From assembly GCA_025210455.1 (NCBI GenBank), contig JAOARQ010000061.1, forward strand, positions 43,566-107,565: a DNA stretch of 64,000 nucleotides, given 5' to 3'. Position numbers and translations under genes: made by a program. Below are positions 34,861-43,773 of this stretch, in pieces. The notes under the pieces were generated by a model. That model worked only from the letters and a program-made list of their open reading frames with translations, did not search any database and was not told the origin of the DNA. The DNA is from Pelagimonas sp. Its GTDB lineage: Bacteria; Pseudomonadota; Alphaproteobacteria; Rhodobacterales; Rhodobacteraceae. The first letter of the stretch is position 1. The number at the start of each line of letters is the position of its first letter.

Positions 34861-35351
34861 GCGAGCGGCCCGGTTTATGGTATCCTGCCTCCCTTATTAG
34901 GGGGGCAGGGGCCGTCTGGGCTTTGGCAGTTGTTTGGGGTGGTGCCTGCATGTTGCCGGCACCACCCCTTTTGGTATCCTCGATTGTGGCGCTCTTATTG
35001 GCTGGGCTGCCATTGATGTTGATGATTTCATCCGTTGCCCAGCGACGGATTTTCTCGTCCGAGCCTGAAGGCGATGATGCCACACGGCTTTTGGCGGTGG
35101 ATACTCAGGTTTTGGGCAACACGGTTGAACAGGTGGTGCTGGCCATCTGTATCTGGCCTTTGGCCGGATATGTGCTGGGCACCGGGGTTCTGGTGGCGCT
35201 GGGCCTATCCTTTGCTGTGATGCGTCTGGTGTTCTGGTTCGGATCGCATCGGTCAAAAAGCCTGCAGGCGTTTGGGTTTGCCGCAGGCTTTTATCCAACT
35301 GTTTTTGCAGCGATTATGACGCTGTTTTACACGATTTACGCCATGGTCTGA
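34857..35351 (+). CDS. MAPEG-family membrane protein
   Basis: 164 residues, about four hydrophobic helices. A GTG start overlaps the mutase stop by 4 bases (GTGA), implying translational coupling. The segment [22 protein letters not shown] has the family's conserved N-x-x-E-Q pattern of MAPEG proteins (membrane-associated proteins in eicosanoid and glutathione metabolism), whose bacterial members are mostly uncharacterised. The preceding arginine-containing cytoplasmic loop fits too. Its 3' end overlaps the convergent nhaA gene by 16 bases. Why it is coupled to methylmalonyl-CoA mutase is not evident. Confidence 0.8.
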   Translation: MSERPGLWYPASLIRGAGAVWALAVVWGGACMLPAPPLLVSSIVALLLAGLPLMLMISSVAQRRIFSSEPEGDDATRLLAVDTQVLGNTVEQVVLAICIWPLAGYVLGTGVLVALGLSFAVMRLVFWFGSHRSKSLQAFGFAAGFYPTVFAAIMTLFYTIYAMV

Positions 35352-36526
35352 GACGGCGCTTCGCTGTCTTCGGGGCGGGCTGAAAGCATCAGTGCCGCAT
35401 ATCCCAGAACCCCCGACACCAGCGAGCCAGACAACACACCCAGACGCACCTGGTTCATCAGGTCAGCATCGTCAAAGCTGAGCGAGCCGATAAACAGCGA
35501 CATGGTAAAGCCGATCCCGGCCAGACAGGCTACGCCGTAGATTTGCAACCAGGTTGCGCCATGCGGCATCCGCGCCAGCCCCATCTTGACGATCACCCAG
35601 GTGATGCCAAAAACGCCAAGCTGTTTGCCCAGCACCAGACCGGCGGCAATGCCCAGCGGCAGCGGTGCAAAGAGATCCGCAATGGTCATGCCTTTTAGCA
35701 CCACGCCCGCATTGGCAAAGGCAAAGACCGGGACGATGAAATACAGCACATAGGGCGACAGGCCATGTTCCAGCGAATGCAGCGGGGATTTGCCCCATTT
35801 GTCTTTCAGCGGAATAAAGAAGGCGGTCACAACCCCGGCCAACGTGGCATGTACGCCGGATTTCAGCACAAAGAACCACATTACAACGCCCAGCAGCAGG
35901 ATGGGGGCGACGCGGTGAACACGCTTCATGTTCAGCCAGAACATCAGTGCGGCAGGGATCAGCGCAAGGAAGAGATAGTCGATTTTCAGCTCGGCGGTAT
36001 AGAACAGGGCGATAATCAGGATCGCGCCCATATCGTCCAGAATGGCCAGCGTCAGCAGGAACACCTTAAGAGAGGCGGGCGCGCGGCTGCCCACCAGCGC
36101 CAGTACACCAAGGGCAAAGGCGATGTCGGTGGCCGCCGGGATCGCCCAGCCTTTGACGGTGCTGGGATCCCCCCAGTTCAGCATCAAAAAGAACAGCGCT
36201 GGCAAGGCCATCCCGCCAATCGCAGCCATGCCCGGCAGCACCACATCAGATGGGTTTTTCAGCTTGCCATCCATCAGCTCGTGTTTCAGCTCAAGCCCGA
36301 TCAGGAAGAAAAAGATAGCCATCAAACCGTCGTTGATCCAAAGGATCAGCGGCTTTTCCAGCCCGGCGCCATTGACGGTCACCGCCAGATAGCTGCCCAA
36401 CACGCCCTCATAGGCCCCCGACAGGCTGGAATTTGCCACGATCATCGCAGCGCCGGCCGAAACCATCAGTAATATTCCCCCCGAAGCCTCATGGCCGAAA
36501 AAACGGTCAATGGCGCGCAAAAGCAT
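35336..36526 (-). CDS. nhaA: Na+/H+ antiporter NhaA
   Basis: 396 residues, close to the 388 of the E. coli protein, with about 12 membrane helices. NhaA signatures include FLIGLELKHELMDGKL, the discontinuous-helix region and ion site PAATDIAFALGVLAL (the aspartate equivalent to Asp133) with LAILDDMGAILIIALFY (the Asp163/164 pair), and VFAFANAGV. It expels sodium in exchange for protons, which suits a marine or saline habitat. The start at 36526 is preceded by GGAGGA (reverse strand of 36530s). It shares a divergent promoter region with the VOC gene. Confidence 0.97.
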   Translation of the reverse strand: MLLRAIDRFFGHEASGGILLMVSAGAAMIVANSSLSGAYEGVLGSYLAVTVNGAGLEKPLILWINDGLMAIFFFLIGLELKHELMDGKLKNPSDVVLPGMAAIGGMALPALFFLMLNWGDPSTVKGWAIPAATDIAFALGVLALVGSRAPASLKVFLLTLAILDDMGAILIIALFYTAELKIDYLFLALIPAALMFWLNMKRVHRVAPILLLGVVMWFFVLKSGVHATLAGVVTAFFIPLKDKWGKSPLHSLEHGLSPYVLYFIVPVFAFANAGVVLKGMTIADLFAPLPLGIAAGLVLGKQLGVFGITWVIVKMGLARMPHGATWLQIYGVACLAGIGFTMSLFIGSLSFDDADLMNQVRLGVLSGSLVSGVLGYAALMLSARPEDSEAPSQTMA

Positions 36527-36576
36527 AGCTGTCCTCCTGAAATCATGGTTTCATTAAAGGTGGCTTACAAATGTGT

Positions 36577-36603
36577 ATTTACAAGCACTTCTGCCTTGTA
36601 AAT
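36577..36603. promoter_or_regulatory. Perfect 9-bp palindrome in the nhaA/VOC divergent promoter
   Basis: Arms atttacaag (36577-36585) and cttgtaaat (36595-36603) flank a 9-base spacer. It lies 51 bases upstream of nhaA and 38 bases upstream of the VOC gene's start. A further half-like cttacaaa lies at 36564-36571. The symmetry and position suggest an operator for a dimeric regulator; the AT-rich arms could alternatively form a transcript hairpin. Confidence 0.55.
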
Positions 36604-36641
36604 TGATAGGATCGTGCAGATTTAGCCAAAGGATGTGCAGA

Positions 36642-37250
36642 ATGCTGATTTTAGATCACATTGCGGTGCTGGGAAAGACGCTAGCCGAGGCGCAATCCCA
36701 TGTGGAACAGGCGCTGGGCGTGCCTATGGGGCCGGGCGGTGAACATGCCCGCTATGGCACCCATAACCGTCTGATCGGGCTGGATCCAGCCCTGTATCTC
36801 GAAGCCATCGCGATTGATCCCACCGCCGGGCCAGTTGAGGGCGCGCGCTGGTTTGGGCTGGATCAGTTTCAGGGCGCTGCACGGTTGGACAAATGGATCT
36901 GCCGTGTGCCCGATATGGATGCTGCGCTAAAGGCTCTGCCCATGGCGGGCCAGAAGGTGGCACTGGCACGCGGAGATCTGCGCTGGACCATGGCGGTGCC
37001 AGAAGATGGCATGTTGCCCTTTGATGGGATGTTCCCGGCGCTGATTGAATGGCACACGGACAATCTGCCGGGGCAGCGCTTGCCCTCTTGTGGGCTGCGG
37101 TTTGACCAGCTGACCGTGTCTCATCCGCAAGCCGATGAAATGCAAGCGTTGCTTGGCCCATTATTGCAGGGGGATTGGGTGCATTTCGAAACCGGGCCCG
37201 TCGGGTTGTCAGCGGTTTTCCAAGGGCCAGAGGGTGCGCGTGCCCTGTGA
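36642..37250 (+). CDS. VOC/glyoxalase-like domain protein
   Basis: 202 residues from ATG 36642 with AAAGG 9 bases upstream. The start MLILDHIAVLGKTLAEAQSHVEQALGV, then GEHARYGTHNRLIGL and LYLEAIAID, show the paired beta-alpha-beta-beta-beta modules of the VOC superfamily, in the glyoxalase-like type with a metal-site His at position 6 and a glutamate in LEAIAI. The substrate is unknown. It is the first of five closely spaced plus-strand genes. Its stop overlaps the probable start of the acetyltransferase gene. Confidence 0.82.
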   Translation: MLILDHIAVLGKTLAEAQSHVEQALGVPMGPGGEHARYGTHNRLIGLDPALYLEAIAIDPTAGPVEGARWFGLDQFQGAARLDKWICRVPDMDAALKALPMAGQKVALARGDLRWTMAVPEDGMLPFDGMFPALIEWHTDNLPGQRLPSCGLRFDQLTVSHPQADEMQALLGPLLQGDWVHFETGPVGLSAVFQGPEGARAL

Positions 37251-37734
37251 TGCGGGTCTTGTGATCCGGCCTGCGACCGCAGCGGATGCGCCTGATGTGC
37301 AGGCGCTATGGAATCTCGCAATCCGCGAGACCCTGATCACCTTCAATGCGCAAGAAAAGACGCTGCCCGAGGTGGCGCAGGCGATCACCGGGCTTGATGC
37401 GTTTTTTGTGGCCTATGACGCGGGAAAACTGCTGGGCTATGCCAGTTATGGGCCGTTTCGGTCAGGGATCGGCTATGCGCATAGCCGCGAGCATTCGATT
37501 ATGCTGGCCCCAAAAGCGCGCGGTCGGGGGCTGGGGCGACGCCTGATGCAGCACATCGAAGAGCACGCCCGCACCCAAGGGATACATATCCTAGTCGCTG
37601 GGATATCTTCCGCCAATTCCGGAGCAGAGCCGTTTCATAAAGCATTGGGATTTGTTACCGTGGGGTATATGCCCGAAGTCGGGAAGAAATTTGGCACCTG
37701 GCAGGATCTGGTCTTGATGCAGAAAACCCTGTAG
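37240..37734 (+). CDS. GNAT acetyltransferase, phosphinothricin acetyltransferase-like
   Basis: 164 residues if GTG 37240 is the start (AGAGGG 5 bases before it); GTG 37261 (VIRPATAADAP) is the rival. GNAT fold: IRPATAADAPDVQALWN, a DAFFVAYDAGKLLGYASYGPFR strand pair, and the acetyl-CoA loop LAPKARGRGLGRRLMQHIEEH, then ISSANSGAEPFHKALGFVTVGYMPEVGKKFGTWQDLVLMQK, which closely follows the Pat/Bar family of N-acetyltransferases acting on phosphinothricin or related amino-acid analogues such as methionine sulfoximine. The physiological substrate is not certain. The gene overlaps the VOC gene by about 11 bases. Confidence 0.88.
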   Translation: MPCDAGLVIRPATAADAPDVQALWNLAIRETLITFNAQEKTLPEVAQAITGLDAFFVAYDAGKLLGYASYGPFRSGIGYAHSREHSIMLAPKARGRGLGRRLMQHIEEHARTQGIHILVAGISSANSGAEPFHKALGFVTVGYMPEVGKKFGTWQDLVLMQKTL

Positions 37735-37760
37735 GGCCGCCGCAAAAAGGTAGGTTACCG

Positions 37761-38444
37761 ATGTCCATCTGGTCGCGCATAACGCAGGCGCTGCAGTCTC
37801 TTGCCAGCGGCGAGAGCCTGACCCAGGTTTTTGAACACCTGCGCACCCCGCCCGAGCGCACGGTGGGCTTTACCATTGCGGTGATTGCGCTGTCGGCCAA
37901 GATGGCCAAGGCCGATGGGTTGGTGACCCGCGATGAGGTCACTGCCTTTCGTGAGGTCTTTCAGATCTCTCCCGAAGATGAAGCTGGCGCTGCGAAAGTG
38001 TTCAATCTGGCGCGGCAGGATGTGGCGGGCTTCGAAGACTATGCGCGCAAGATCAAGGCGATGTTTTCAGATGAGGGGCCAACCCTGTGTGACCTGATGG
38101 ATGGGCTGTTCCATATCGCTATGGCGGATGGCACCTATCACCCGAACGAAGATGCTTTTTTGCAGGAAGTGGCGCAGATCTTTGAGATTGATGATCTGCA
38201 ATTCCGCGCTATGCGGGCACGCTTTGTGCAGGATTGCGCGCCTGATCCCTATACGGTGCTGGGGGTGACACCAGACATGACGCTGGACGAAATCCGCAAG
38301 GCCTATCGCCGTCTGGTGCGCGAAAGCCACCCGGATGTGATGATCGCCCGCGGTGTCCCCCAAGAGGCGGTGCGCCTATCTGAGATGCGGATGCAGGATA
38401 TCACCAACGCCTGGACAGAAATTTCGCAGGGCGCTGCGGCCTGA
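37761..38444 (+). CDS. TerB-like plus J-domain co-chaperone (soluble DjlA-like)
   Basis: 227 residues. An N-terminal helical TerB-like domain (about 30-150; VIALSAKMAKADGLVTRDEV and LFHIAMADGTYHPNEDAFLQ, each with acidic D-G turn motifs) is followed by a C-terminal J domain (about 163-225; DPYTVLGVTPDMTLDEIRKAYRRL with SHPD). This order is that of DjlA, but the N-terminal transmembrane helix of E. coli DjlA is absent. A Hsp70 partner role is expected. The stop is one base from the next gene's start, indicating an operon. Confidence 0.9.
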   Translation: MSIWSRITQALQSLASGESLTQVFEHLRTPPERTVGFTIAVIALSAKMAKADGLVTRDEVTAFREVFQISPEDEAGAAKVFNLARQDVAGFEDYARKIKAMFSDEGPTLCDLMDGLFHIAMADGTYHPNEDAFLQEVAQIFEIDDLQFRAMRARFVQDCAPDPYTVLGVTPDMTLDEIRKAYRRLVRESHPDVMIARGVPQEAVRLSEMRMQDITNAWTEISQGAAA

Positions 38445-38445
38445 G

Positions 38446-39447
38446 ATGCGTCTGGCCACCTATAATATCGAGTGGTTTGACAATCTGTTTGATGATCACG
38501 GGCGGGTGCTGGCGGATGACAGCTGGCTGTCCAAACGGCAGGGCACGCGGGCGCAGCAGGTGCAGGCGGTGGCCACGGTTTTGCGTGCCCTGGATGCGGA
38601 TGCGGTGATGATCATCGAAGCGCCAAACACCAGTCGCAAACGCGACACGGTGAAAGCGCTGGAAGGCTTTGCCGCCCGGTTTGATCTGCGCACCCGTCGG
38701 GCTGTGATGGGTTTTGCCAATGACACGCAGCAGGAAATCGCGCTGCTTTATGACGACAGCCAGCTTTCCGCGCGTCACGATCCGCAGGCCAGCCCAGAGG
38801 CCCCGGCGTTTGATCAAAGCCTGCTGATTGATCTGGATGTGGATGCCGCCCACGACGAGGTGCGGTTTTCCAAGCCGCCGCTGGAAATGGCGGTGCAGAC
38901 ACGTTCCGGCAAGGCCCTGCGGCTCATTGGGGCGCATCTGAAGTCCAAGGCCCCGCATGGCGCGCGCAACCGTGACGAAGTCATGCGCATTTCAATCGCC
39001 AATCGACGCAAGCAACTGGCGCAGGCCATCTGGTTGCATCGCCGGGCCAGGGGGCATTTGCAGGCAAGTGAAAGCCTGATGATCATGGGCGATCTGAACG
39101 ATGGTCCGGGGCTGGATGAGTTCGAACATCTCTTTGGACGCAGCTCGGTCGAGATCATTCTAGGCGAGGGGCCAGAGGCGCTTTATGATCGCAACGCGGC
39201 GCTGGCGCTTGGGCATCGGCTGGCGGCGCAGCCCAATACCGCGCGGTTCTATATCTCATCGGAAGAGCGCTATTTGCAGGCGCTTTTGGATTATATCATG
39301 GTCTCAGCGGATCTGCGCGCCCTGTCGCCGCGCTGGCGTATCTGGCATCCTTTTGACGATCCCGGATGCTGGCGCACCCCGGCCCTGCGCGATGCTTTGC
39401 TGATGGCCTCTGATCATTTTCCCGTCACGATTGATCTAGAGATCTAG
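38446..39447 (+). CDS. Endonuclease/exonuclease/phosphatase-family protein
   Basis: 333 residues from ATG 38446, one base after the preceding stop. EEP-fold motifs in order: RLATYNIEWFDNLF (metal Asn and Glu), IEAPNTSRKRDTVKAL in place of the usual E-N/V segment, RLIGAHLKSKAPHG (His), IMGDLNDGPGLDEFE (Asp-x-Asn) and the closing SDHFPVTID (Asp-His). A conserved-looking insertion, LLALDADAVMIIEAPN, precedes the second motif. It may be a nuclease or phosphatase; the substrate cannot be decided. It is a member of the plus-strand run starting at the VOC gene. Confidence 0.88.
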   Translation: MRLATYNIEWFDNLFDDHGRVLADDSWLSKRQGTRAQQVQAVATVLRALDADAVMIIEAPNTSRKRDTVKALEGFAARFDLRTRRAVMGFANDTQQEIALLYDDSQLSARHDPQASPEAPAFDQSLLIDLDVDAAHDEVRFSKPPLEMAVQTRSGKALRLIGAHLKSKAPHGARNRDEVMRISIANRRKQLAQAIWLHRRARGHLQASESLMIMGDLNDGPGLDEFEHLFGRSSVEIILGEGPEALYDRNAALALGHRLAAQPNTARFYISSEERYLQALLDYIMVSADLRALSPRWRIWHPFDDPGCWRTPALRDALLMASDHFPVTIDLEI

Positions 39448-39456
39448 GCTGCTTAC

Positions 39457-39822
39457 ATGATTGCTATGAAACAGATTGCTGTCCCGATTTTCGCCCTGTC
39501 CCTGATCGCCAGCCCGGTCCTGGCCCAGGAAGATGCGCCCAGCCTGATGGAACGCGGGGCGCGGCTGTTCTTTGAGGGTCTCATGCAAGAGATGGAGCCC
39601 GCTTTGGATGAGGTCGAAGGCCTTGCTAAGGATCTGGTGCCGCTCATGCAGGAACTCTCAGGTGAGATGGGGCAGGCCTTTGCTGATCTGCTGGATCAGG
39701 TCGAAGATTGGGCCGCCTATCATCCGCCCGAAATCCTGCCCAATGGCGATATCATCCTGCGCAAGAAAACCCCGCAAGAGATGCCGCAAGAGCCCTCCAC
39801 GCCCGATGAGATTGAACTGTAG
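39457..39822 (+). CDS. Small exported protein of unknown function
   Basis: 121 residues from ATG 39457 (ATG 39466 is possible). A signal peptide (MKQIAVPIFALSLIASPVLA-QED) is followed by an amphipathic helix region (MERGARLFFEGLMQEMEPALDEV) and a Pro-rich end with ILPNGDIILRKK. Homologues in this family are often called AAA+ ATPase, but there is no P-loop or other ATPase motif here, so the label is misleading. A periplasmic role is likely. It is the last gene of the plus-strand run, convergent with ppx. Confidence 0.75.
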   Translation: MIAMKQIAVPIFALSLIASPVLAQEDAPSLMERGARLFFEGLMQEMEPALDEVEGLAKDLVPLMQELSGEMGQAFADLLDQVEDWAAYHPPEILPNGDIILRKKTPQEMPQEPSTPDEIEL

Positions 39823-39869
39823 AGCCTTCAGGCTGTTAGGCGCTTGAAGACGGCTGCTGCCCAGAGGGC

Positions 39870-41411
39870 TTAATCGCCGGTATCCACCTGAAAGCTCTGG
39901 GCGTCCAATGCGGTTGCCAGTGATTTGAACCGCGATTCTGCCGCCTCGCCAAACAGCGCTTCGTTGTCAGACGAAAGCTGTAGGGTCAGATCCTGCGCCG
40001 CTTCCTGCCAGATCAGCTTGGCGCGGTCGTCGCCGGGTTTCATGCTCCAGAGCATGGCCCCGAACCGCAGCGCCTTGCCTAGCACTTCGGCCTCGCGATG
40101 TTGGCGTTCATCCAGCAGCCCATAGAGGCTTTCAAATCGCGTGCCTTCGCTTTTGTTGCGATAACGGAACAGCAGGGCCAGCCCTAGAAACACACGTTCC
40201 CAATGCTTTAGCCCACCCAGATTGGCGCGGGTGGCGTTGTCGAAGCAGACTTCGGCGCGGTAATCGGGGTGGGCGCGCCAGCTGACGTCGTGCAGCAGAC
40301 AGGCGGCTTTGATCAGCCGTTTTTGCGGCTTGTCCGCGTGTGGAAACAGCGGCATGACAAAATCATATAGCGCCCGCCCAGCCCCCGGAATGCGCGCGTC
40401 CTTGGCTTCGGCAAAGCGGCAGGCCTCGATCAGCGGATCGCGGTCACGCAGATCTTGTGGCATCTGTTCGAACAGCAGGCCTTCGCGGATACCATAGCTG
40501 GAAATGGCGATGTCTTTGGGTTCAAAGGTGTCAACCACCTGCGCCAGCACTTCGGCGGCATAGGGCACCAGCGCCATACGGGTGGCCGAGATCCCGCACA
40601 GGCGGCGCAGCTCTTCGATGTCGTGCTCTTCGATGAATTCAATGGTCTTTTCGACGGCGCGCGCATCCATGCGATATTCATGCAGAACATGCAAAGGATA
40701 GTCGCGGCGGATCATGTCAACCTTGGCAATGGCGCGCCAGGACCCACCCACCAGAAACAGGCGATCACGCTGGGTACCCATATGTTTCACCAGCGTTTTC
40801 AATTCCTTGCGGATGTATTTTTCGCGCTCTTTGCGCCCGCCGTCCAGATCTTTGAACTTGAGCGGCCCCAAAGGCGAGGTAATGCGCCGCCCGACTTTGC
40901 CATCGTGAATTTCCGCCAGTTCCATGGAGGAACCGCCAATATCGCAGACCAGCCCATATGACGCAGGCCAGCCCAGCAAAACGCCCTGGGCGGACAGGCG
41001 GGCCTCTTCATCGCCGTCGATCACCCAGACCTTGCAGCCCGTTTCCTGTTCCAGCTGCGCGCGGAATTCCGGGCCATCTTCGGCGTCGCGCATGGCAGCG
41101 GTGGCCACGATGGACAGATGCGGCAGATCCATGCTGTCAGCCAGATGCTGAAACCGGCGCAGGGCGCGCAGGGCACGGCTGCGCCCTTCTGGGTTCAGCC
41201 GGCCGGTTTCGGCCATACCAGCCCCCAGACCGCAGAGGATCTTTTCGTTGAAAAAGTAAGCGGGACTGCGCGCAGCCCCGTCAAAAACAACCATCCGAAC
41301 CGAGTTCGACCCGATATCCACCACGCCGACGCGCGACAGCGCGCGGGCTTTGGGATCATCAAACAGAGGGTGGCCAAAGGGATCCCAATGGCCGTGGCTG
41401 TCTTGCTGCAT
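39870..41411 (-). CDS. ppx: Exopolyphosphatase / pppGpp phosphohydrolase family
   Basis: 513 residues. Ppx/GppA actin-like fold: VGVVDIGSNSVRMVVFDG (phosphate loop), TAAMRDAEDGPEF, the second nucleotide loop CDIGGSSMELAEI with SPLGPLKFKDL, and an HD-like C-terminal region (ACLLHDVSWRAHPDYRAE). It removes terminal phosphate from polyphosphate and possibly from pppGpp. Adjacent upstream on the same strand is ppk, so synthesis and breakdown of polyphosphate are encoded together, 131 bases apart. The length and C-terminal extension fit alphaproteobacterial Ppx. Confidence 0.93.
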   Translation of the reverse strand: MQQDSHGHWDPFGHPLFDDPKARALSRVGVVDIGSNSVRMVVFDGAARSPAYFFNEKILCGLGAGMAETGRLNPEGRSRALRALRRFQHLADSMDLPHLSIVATAAMRDAEDGPEFRAQLEQETGCKVWVIDGDEEARLSAQGVLLGWPASYGLVCDIGGSSMELAEIHDGKVGRRITSPLGPLKFKDLDGGRKEREKYIRKELKTLVKHMGTQRDRLFLVGGSWRAIAKVDMIRRDYPLHVLHEYRMDARAVEKTIEFIEEHDIEELRRLCGISATRMALVPYAAEVLAQVVDTFEPKDIAISSYGIREGLLFEQMPQDLRDRDPLIEACRFAEAKDARIPGAGRALYDFVMPLFPHADKPQKRLIKAACLLHDVSWRAHPDYRAEVCFDNATRANLGGLKHWERVFLGLALLFRYRNKSEGTRFESLYGLLDERQHREAEVLGKALRFGAMLWSMKPGDDRAKLIWQEAAQDLTLQLSSDNEALFGEAAESRFKSLATALDAQSFQVDTGD

Positions 41412-41542
41412 GCGGATCTAACCCCCAGTAACCCACGGTAAAACCATGAAGAAAATGACGAACCGCACAGGTTTGGTCAAGCGCTCAAATGCGCCTGAGG
41501 CAAAAAAGCTGGTTCCAAATCTATCCTCGCGCGTGGGGCTGA

Positions 41543-43714
41543 TCAATCGCTATGTGTCAGCTGTGGCACGTCATCGGCCCCAGCCGATCCGCGCCCGGAC
41601 AGCGATGGATTTTCCATAAAGAAACGGTGGCAGTTAAAGCCTTTTTCGCCCTCGGGCACCGGATAGCGGGTGAATTTGCCTGTGCCCTCCATCACCCAGC
41701 TTTGGGTGGTGTCTGCCAGATTGGCGGCCATGATCTGGCTGACGATCTGCGCTTTGACGGTGGCGTTGTTGATCTCAACCCCGGTTTCAACCCGGCGATT
41801 CAGGTTGCGCCCCATCCAGTCCGCAGAGGAAATGAACACCCGCGATTTGTCGTGTGGAAGCCCGTGGCCATTGCCAAAACAGGCGATGCGGGAATGTTCC
41901 AGAAAGCGGCCCACCACAGATTTCACCCGGATATTTTCAGACAGCCCTTTGATGCCCGGACGCACACCGCAGATGCCGCGAATGATGCAGTCGATCTTAA
42001 CGCCCGCCTGACTGGCGCGGTAAAGCGCGTCGATCACATTGGGTTCGATCAGCGAATTCATCTTGAGCCAGATCTGCGCGGGTTTGCCCTTTTTCGCGTG
42101 GTCGATTTCCTTGTCGATCAGATCAATCATCCCGGTTTTTAGCGAATGCGGCGAGATCAGCAGGTTTTCCAGCACCTCGGGTTTGGCATAGCCCGACAGA
42201 TAGTTGAAAATCTTTGCCGCATCGCGCCCAAGGGCTGCATCACAGGTAAAGAACGACAGATCGGTATAGATCTTTGCGGTGATCGGGTGGTAGTTGCCGG
42301 TGCCCCAATGGGTATAGGTGACCAGCTTGTTGCCTTCGCGGCGCACCACCTGCGAAATCTTGGCGTGGGTTTTCCAATCGAGAAAGCCATAAACCACATG
42401 CGCGCCCGCGCGCTCCAGACGCCGCGACTGACGGATGTTGGCGGCCTCGTCAAAGCGCGCCTTGAGCTCGACCAGCGCGGTGACCGATTTACCATCCTCT
42501 GCCGCTTCGCAGAGCGCAGCGACAATGGGTGAGTTCTTTGAGGTGCGATAGAGCGTCTGTTTGATCGCCACCACATCAGGATCCTGCGCCGCCTGATTGA
42601 GAAAACGCACCACCATGTCGAAGGTTTCGTAGGGGTGGTGCAGCAGCATATCTTTTTGCTTGATCGCTTCGAACATATCGCCGTCGTGATCTTGCACCCG
42701 TTCCGGCACGCGGGGGGTGAACACCGGCCAGAGCAGATCGGGGCGATCGTCGATCACCAGCTCTTTGGTGTCGCCAACGCCGATCATGCCGTCAAGTTCG
42801 ACAACTTCGCTGTCCTGCACATGCAGTTCGCGCATGATGATCTTGCGCAGCGCTTTTGGGGCGCCTTTGGAAATGGTCAGCCGCACCACCTCGCCGCGAC
42901 GGCGGCGTTTCAGGGCCACTTCGAATTCGCGCACCAGATCTTCGGCTTCTTCCTCGACCTCAAGATCACTGTCGCGCAATACACGAAATCCCAGATGATC
43001 CTTGCATTTGTAGCCGGGGAACAGGCTGTCTATATGCAGCAGCAGCACATCTTCGAGCAGGATAAAGCGGTGTTTGCCCTCTTGTGCGGGCAGGGTCATG
43101 AAACGGTCAATTTGGGCCGGAATGGGCAGCAGCGCCTGCAGGGTTTTCTTGTCGCGCTTGCGTTCCAGCTGCAGCGCCAGACAAAATCCCATATTGGCAA
43201 TAAAAGGGAAGGGGTGCGCCGGGGCGATGGCCAGCGGGGACAGCACCGGGAACACCTGGTTCAGGAAGGCATCCGCCAGATAGGCGATGTCTGATTTATC
43301 CAGCGCATCGCGGGCGACGATGGATATGCCTTCGGCCTCCATCAGCGCCTTGAGTTCACCCAGCATGCGCTGCTGTTCCGACATCAGATTGCGCGCGTCT
43401 TCGTCGATCAGCACCAGTTGCTGCGCCGGTGTCAGACCGTCAGCGGCGGGGGTGGTGTTGCCTGCCTGCGCCAGTTCGCGCAGACCGGCCACACGTACGG
43501 TGTAAAATTCATCCAGATTGGCCGCCGAGATCGACAGAAAGCGCACTCTTTCCAACAGCGGCACCTTGGGGTTTTCGGCCTCTTCAAGAACGCGCCAGTT
43601 AAAGGCCAGCCAGCTCATTTCGCGATTAAAGAACCGCGCCGGTCCGGTCAGATCGAGATCGGGCAGCGAGATGGGTTTGGGCAGCGGGGAGGTCAGAAAA
43701 TCAGCTTGGGTCAT
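41543..43714 (-). CDS. ppk: Polyphosphate kinase 1
   Basis: 723 residues, normal PPK1 length. It polymerises the gamma-phosphate of ATP into polyphosphate. Signatures: RFFNREMSWLAFNWRVLEEA at the start, the phosphate-accepting histidine in YTHWGTGNYHP (about residue 469), TLYRTSKNSPIVAAL, SHSLKTGM, IIRGICGVRPG and SADWMGRNLNRRVE near the C-terminus. It is preceded by hdaA (59 bases) and followed by ppx, forming a perM-hdaA-ppk-ppx order on the minus strand. Confidence 0.97.
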   Translation of the reverse strand: MTQADFLTSPLPKPISLPDLDLTGPARFFNREMSWLAFNWRVLEEAENPKVPLLERVRFLSISAANLDEFYTVRVAGLRELAQAGNTTPAADGLTPAQQLVLIDEDARNLMSEQQRMLGELKALMEAEGISIVARDALDKSDIAYLADAFLNQVFPVLSPLAIAPAHPFPFIANMGFCLALQLERKRDKKTLQALLPIPAQIDRFMTLPAQEGKHRFILLEDVLLLHIDSLFPGYKCKDHLGFRVLRDSDLEVEEEAEDLVREFEVALKRRRRGEVVRLTISKGAPKALRKIIMRELHVQDSEVVELDGMIGVGDTKELVIDDRPDLLWPVFTPRVPERVQDHDGDMFEAIKQKDMLLHHPYETFDMVVRFLNQAAQDPDVVAIKQTLYRTSKNSPIVAALCEAAEDGKSVTALVELKARFDEAANIRQSRRLERAGAHVVYGFLDWKTHAKISQVVRREGNKLVTYTHWGTGNYHPITAKIYTDLSFFTCDAALGRDAAKIFNYLSGYAKPEVLENLLISPHSLKTGMIDLIDKEIDHAKKGKPAQIWLKMNSLIEPNVIDALYRASQAGVKIDCIIRGICGVRPGIKGLSENIRVKSVVGRFLEHSRIACFGNGHGLPHDKSRVFISSADWMGRNLNRRVETGVEINNATVKAQIVSQIMAANLADTTQSWVMEGTGKFTRYPVPEGEKGFNCHRFFMENPSLSGRGSAGADDVPQLTHSD

Positions 43715-43773
43715 GGGGCGCTTATGCGGAAGGGTTGCGACGGTTTGATGACAGGAACCCCATGACTTTCGCG

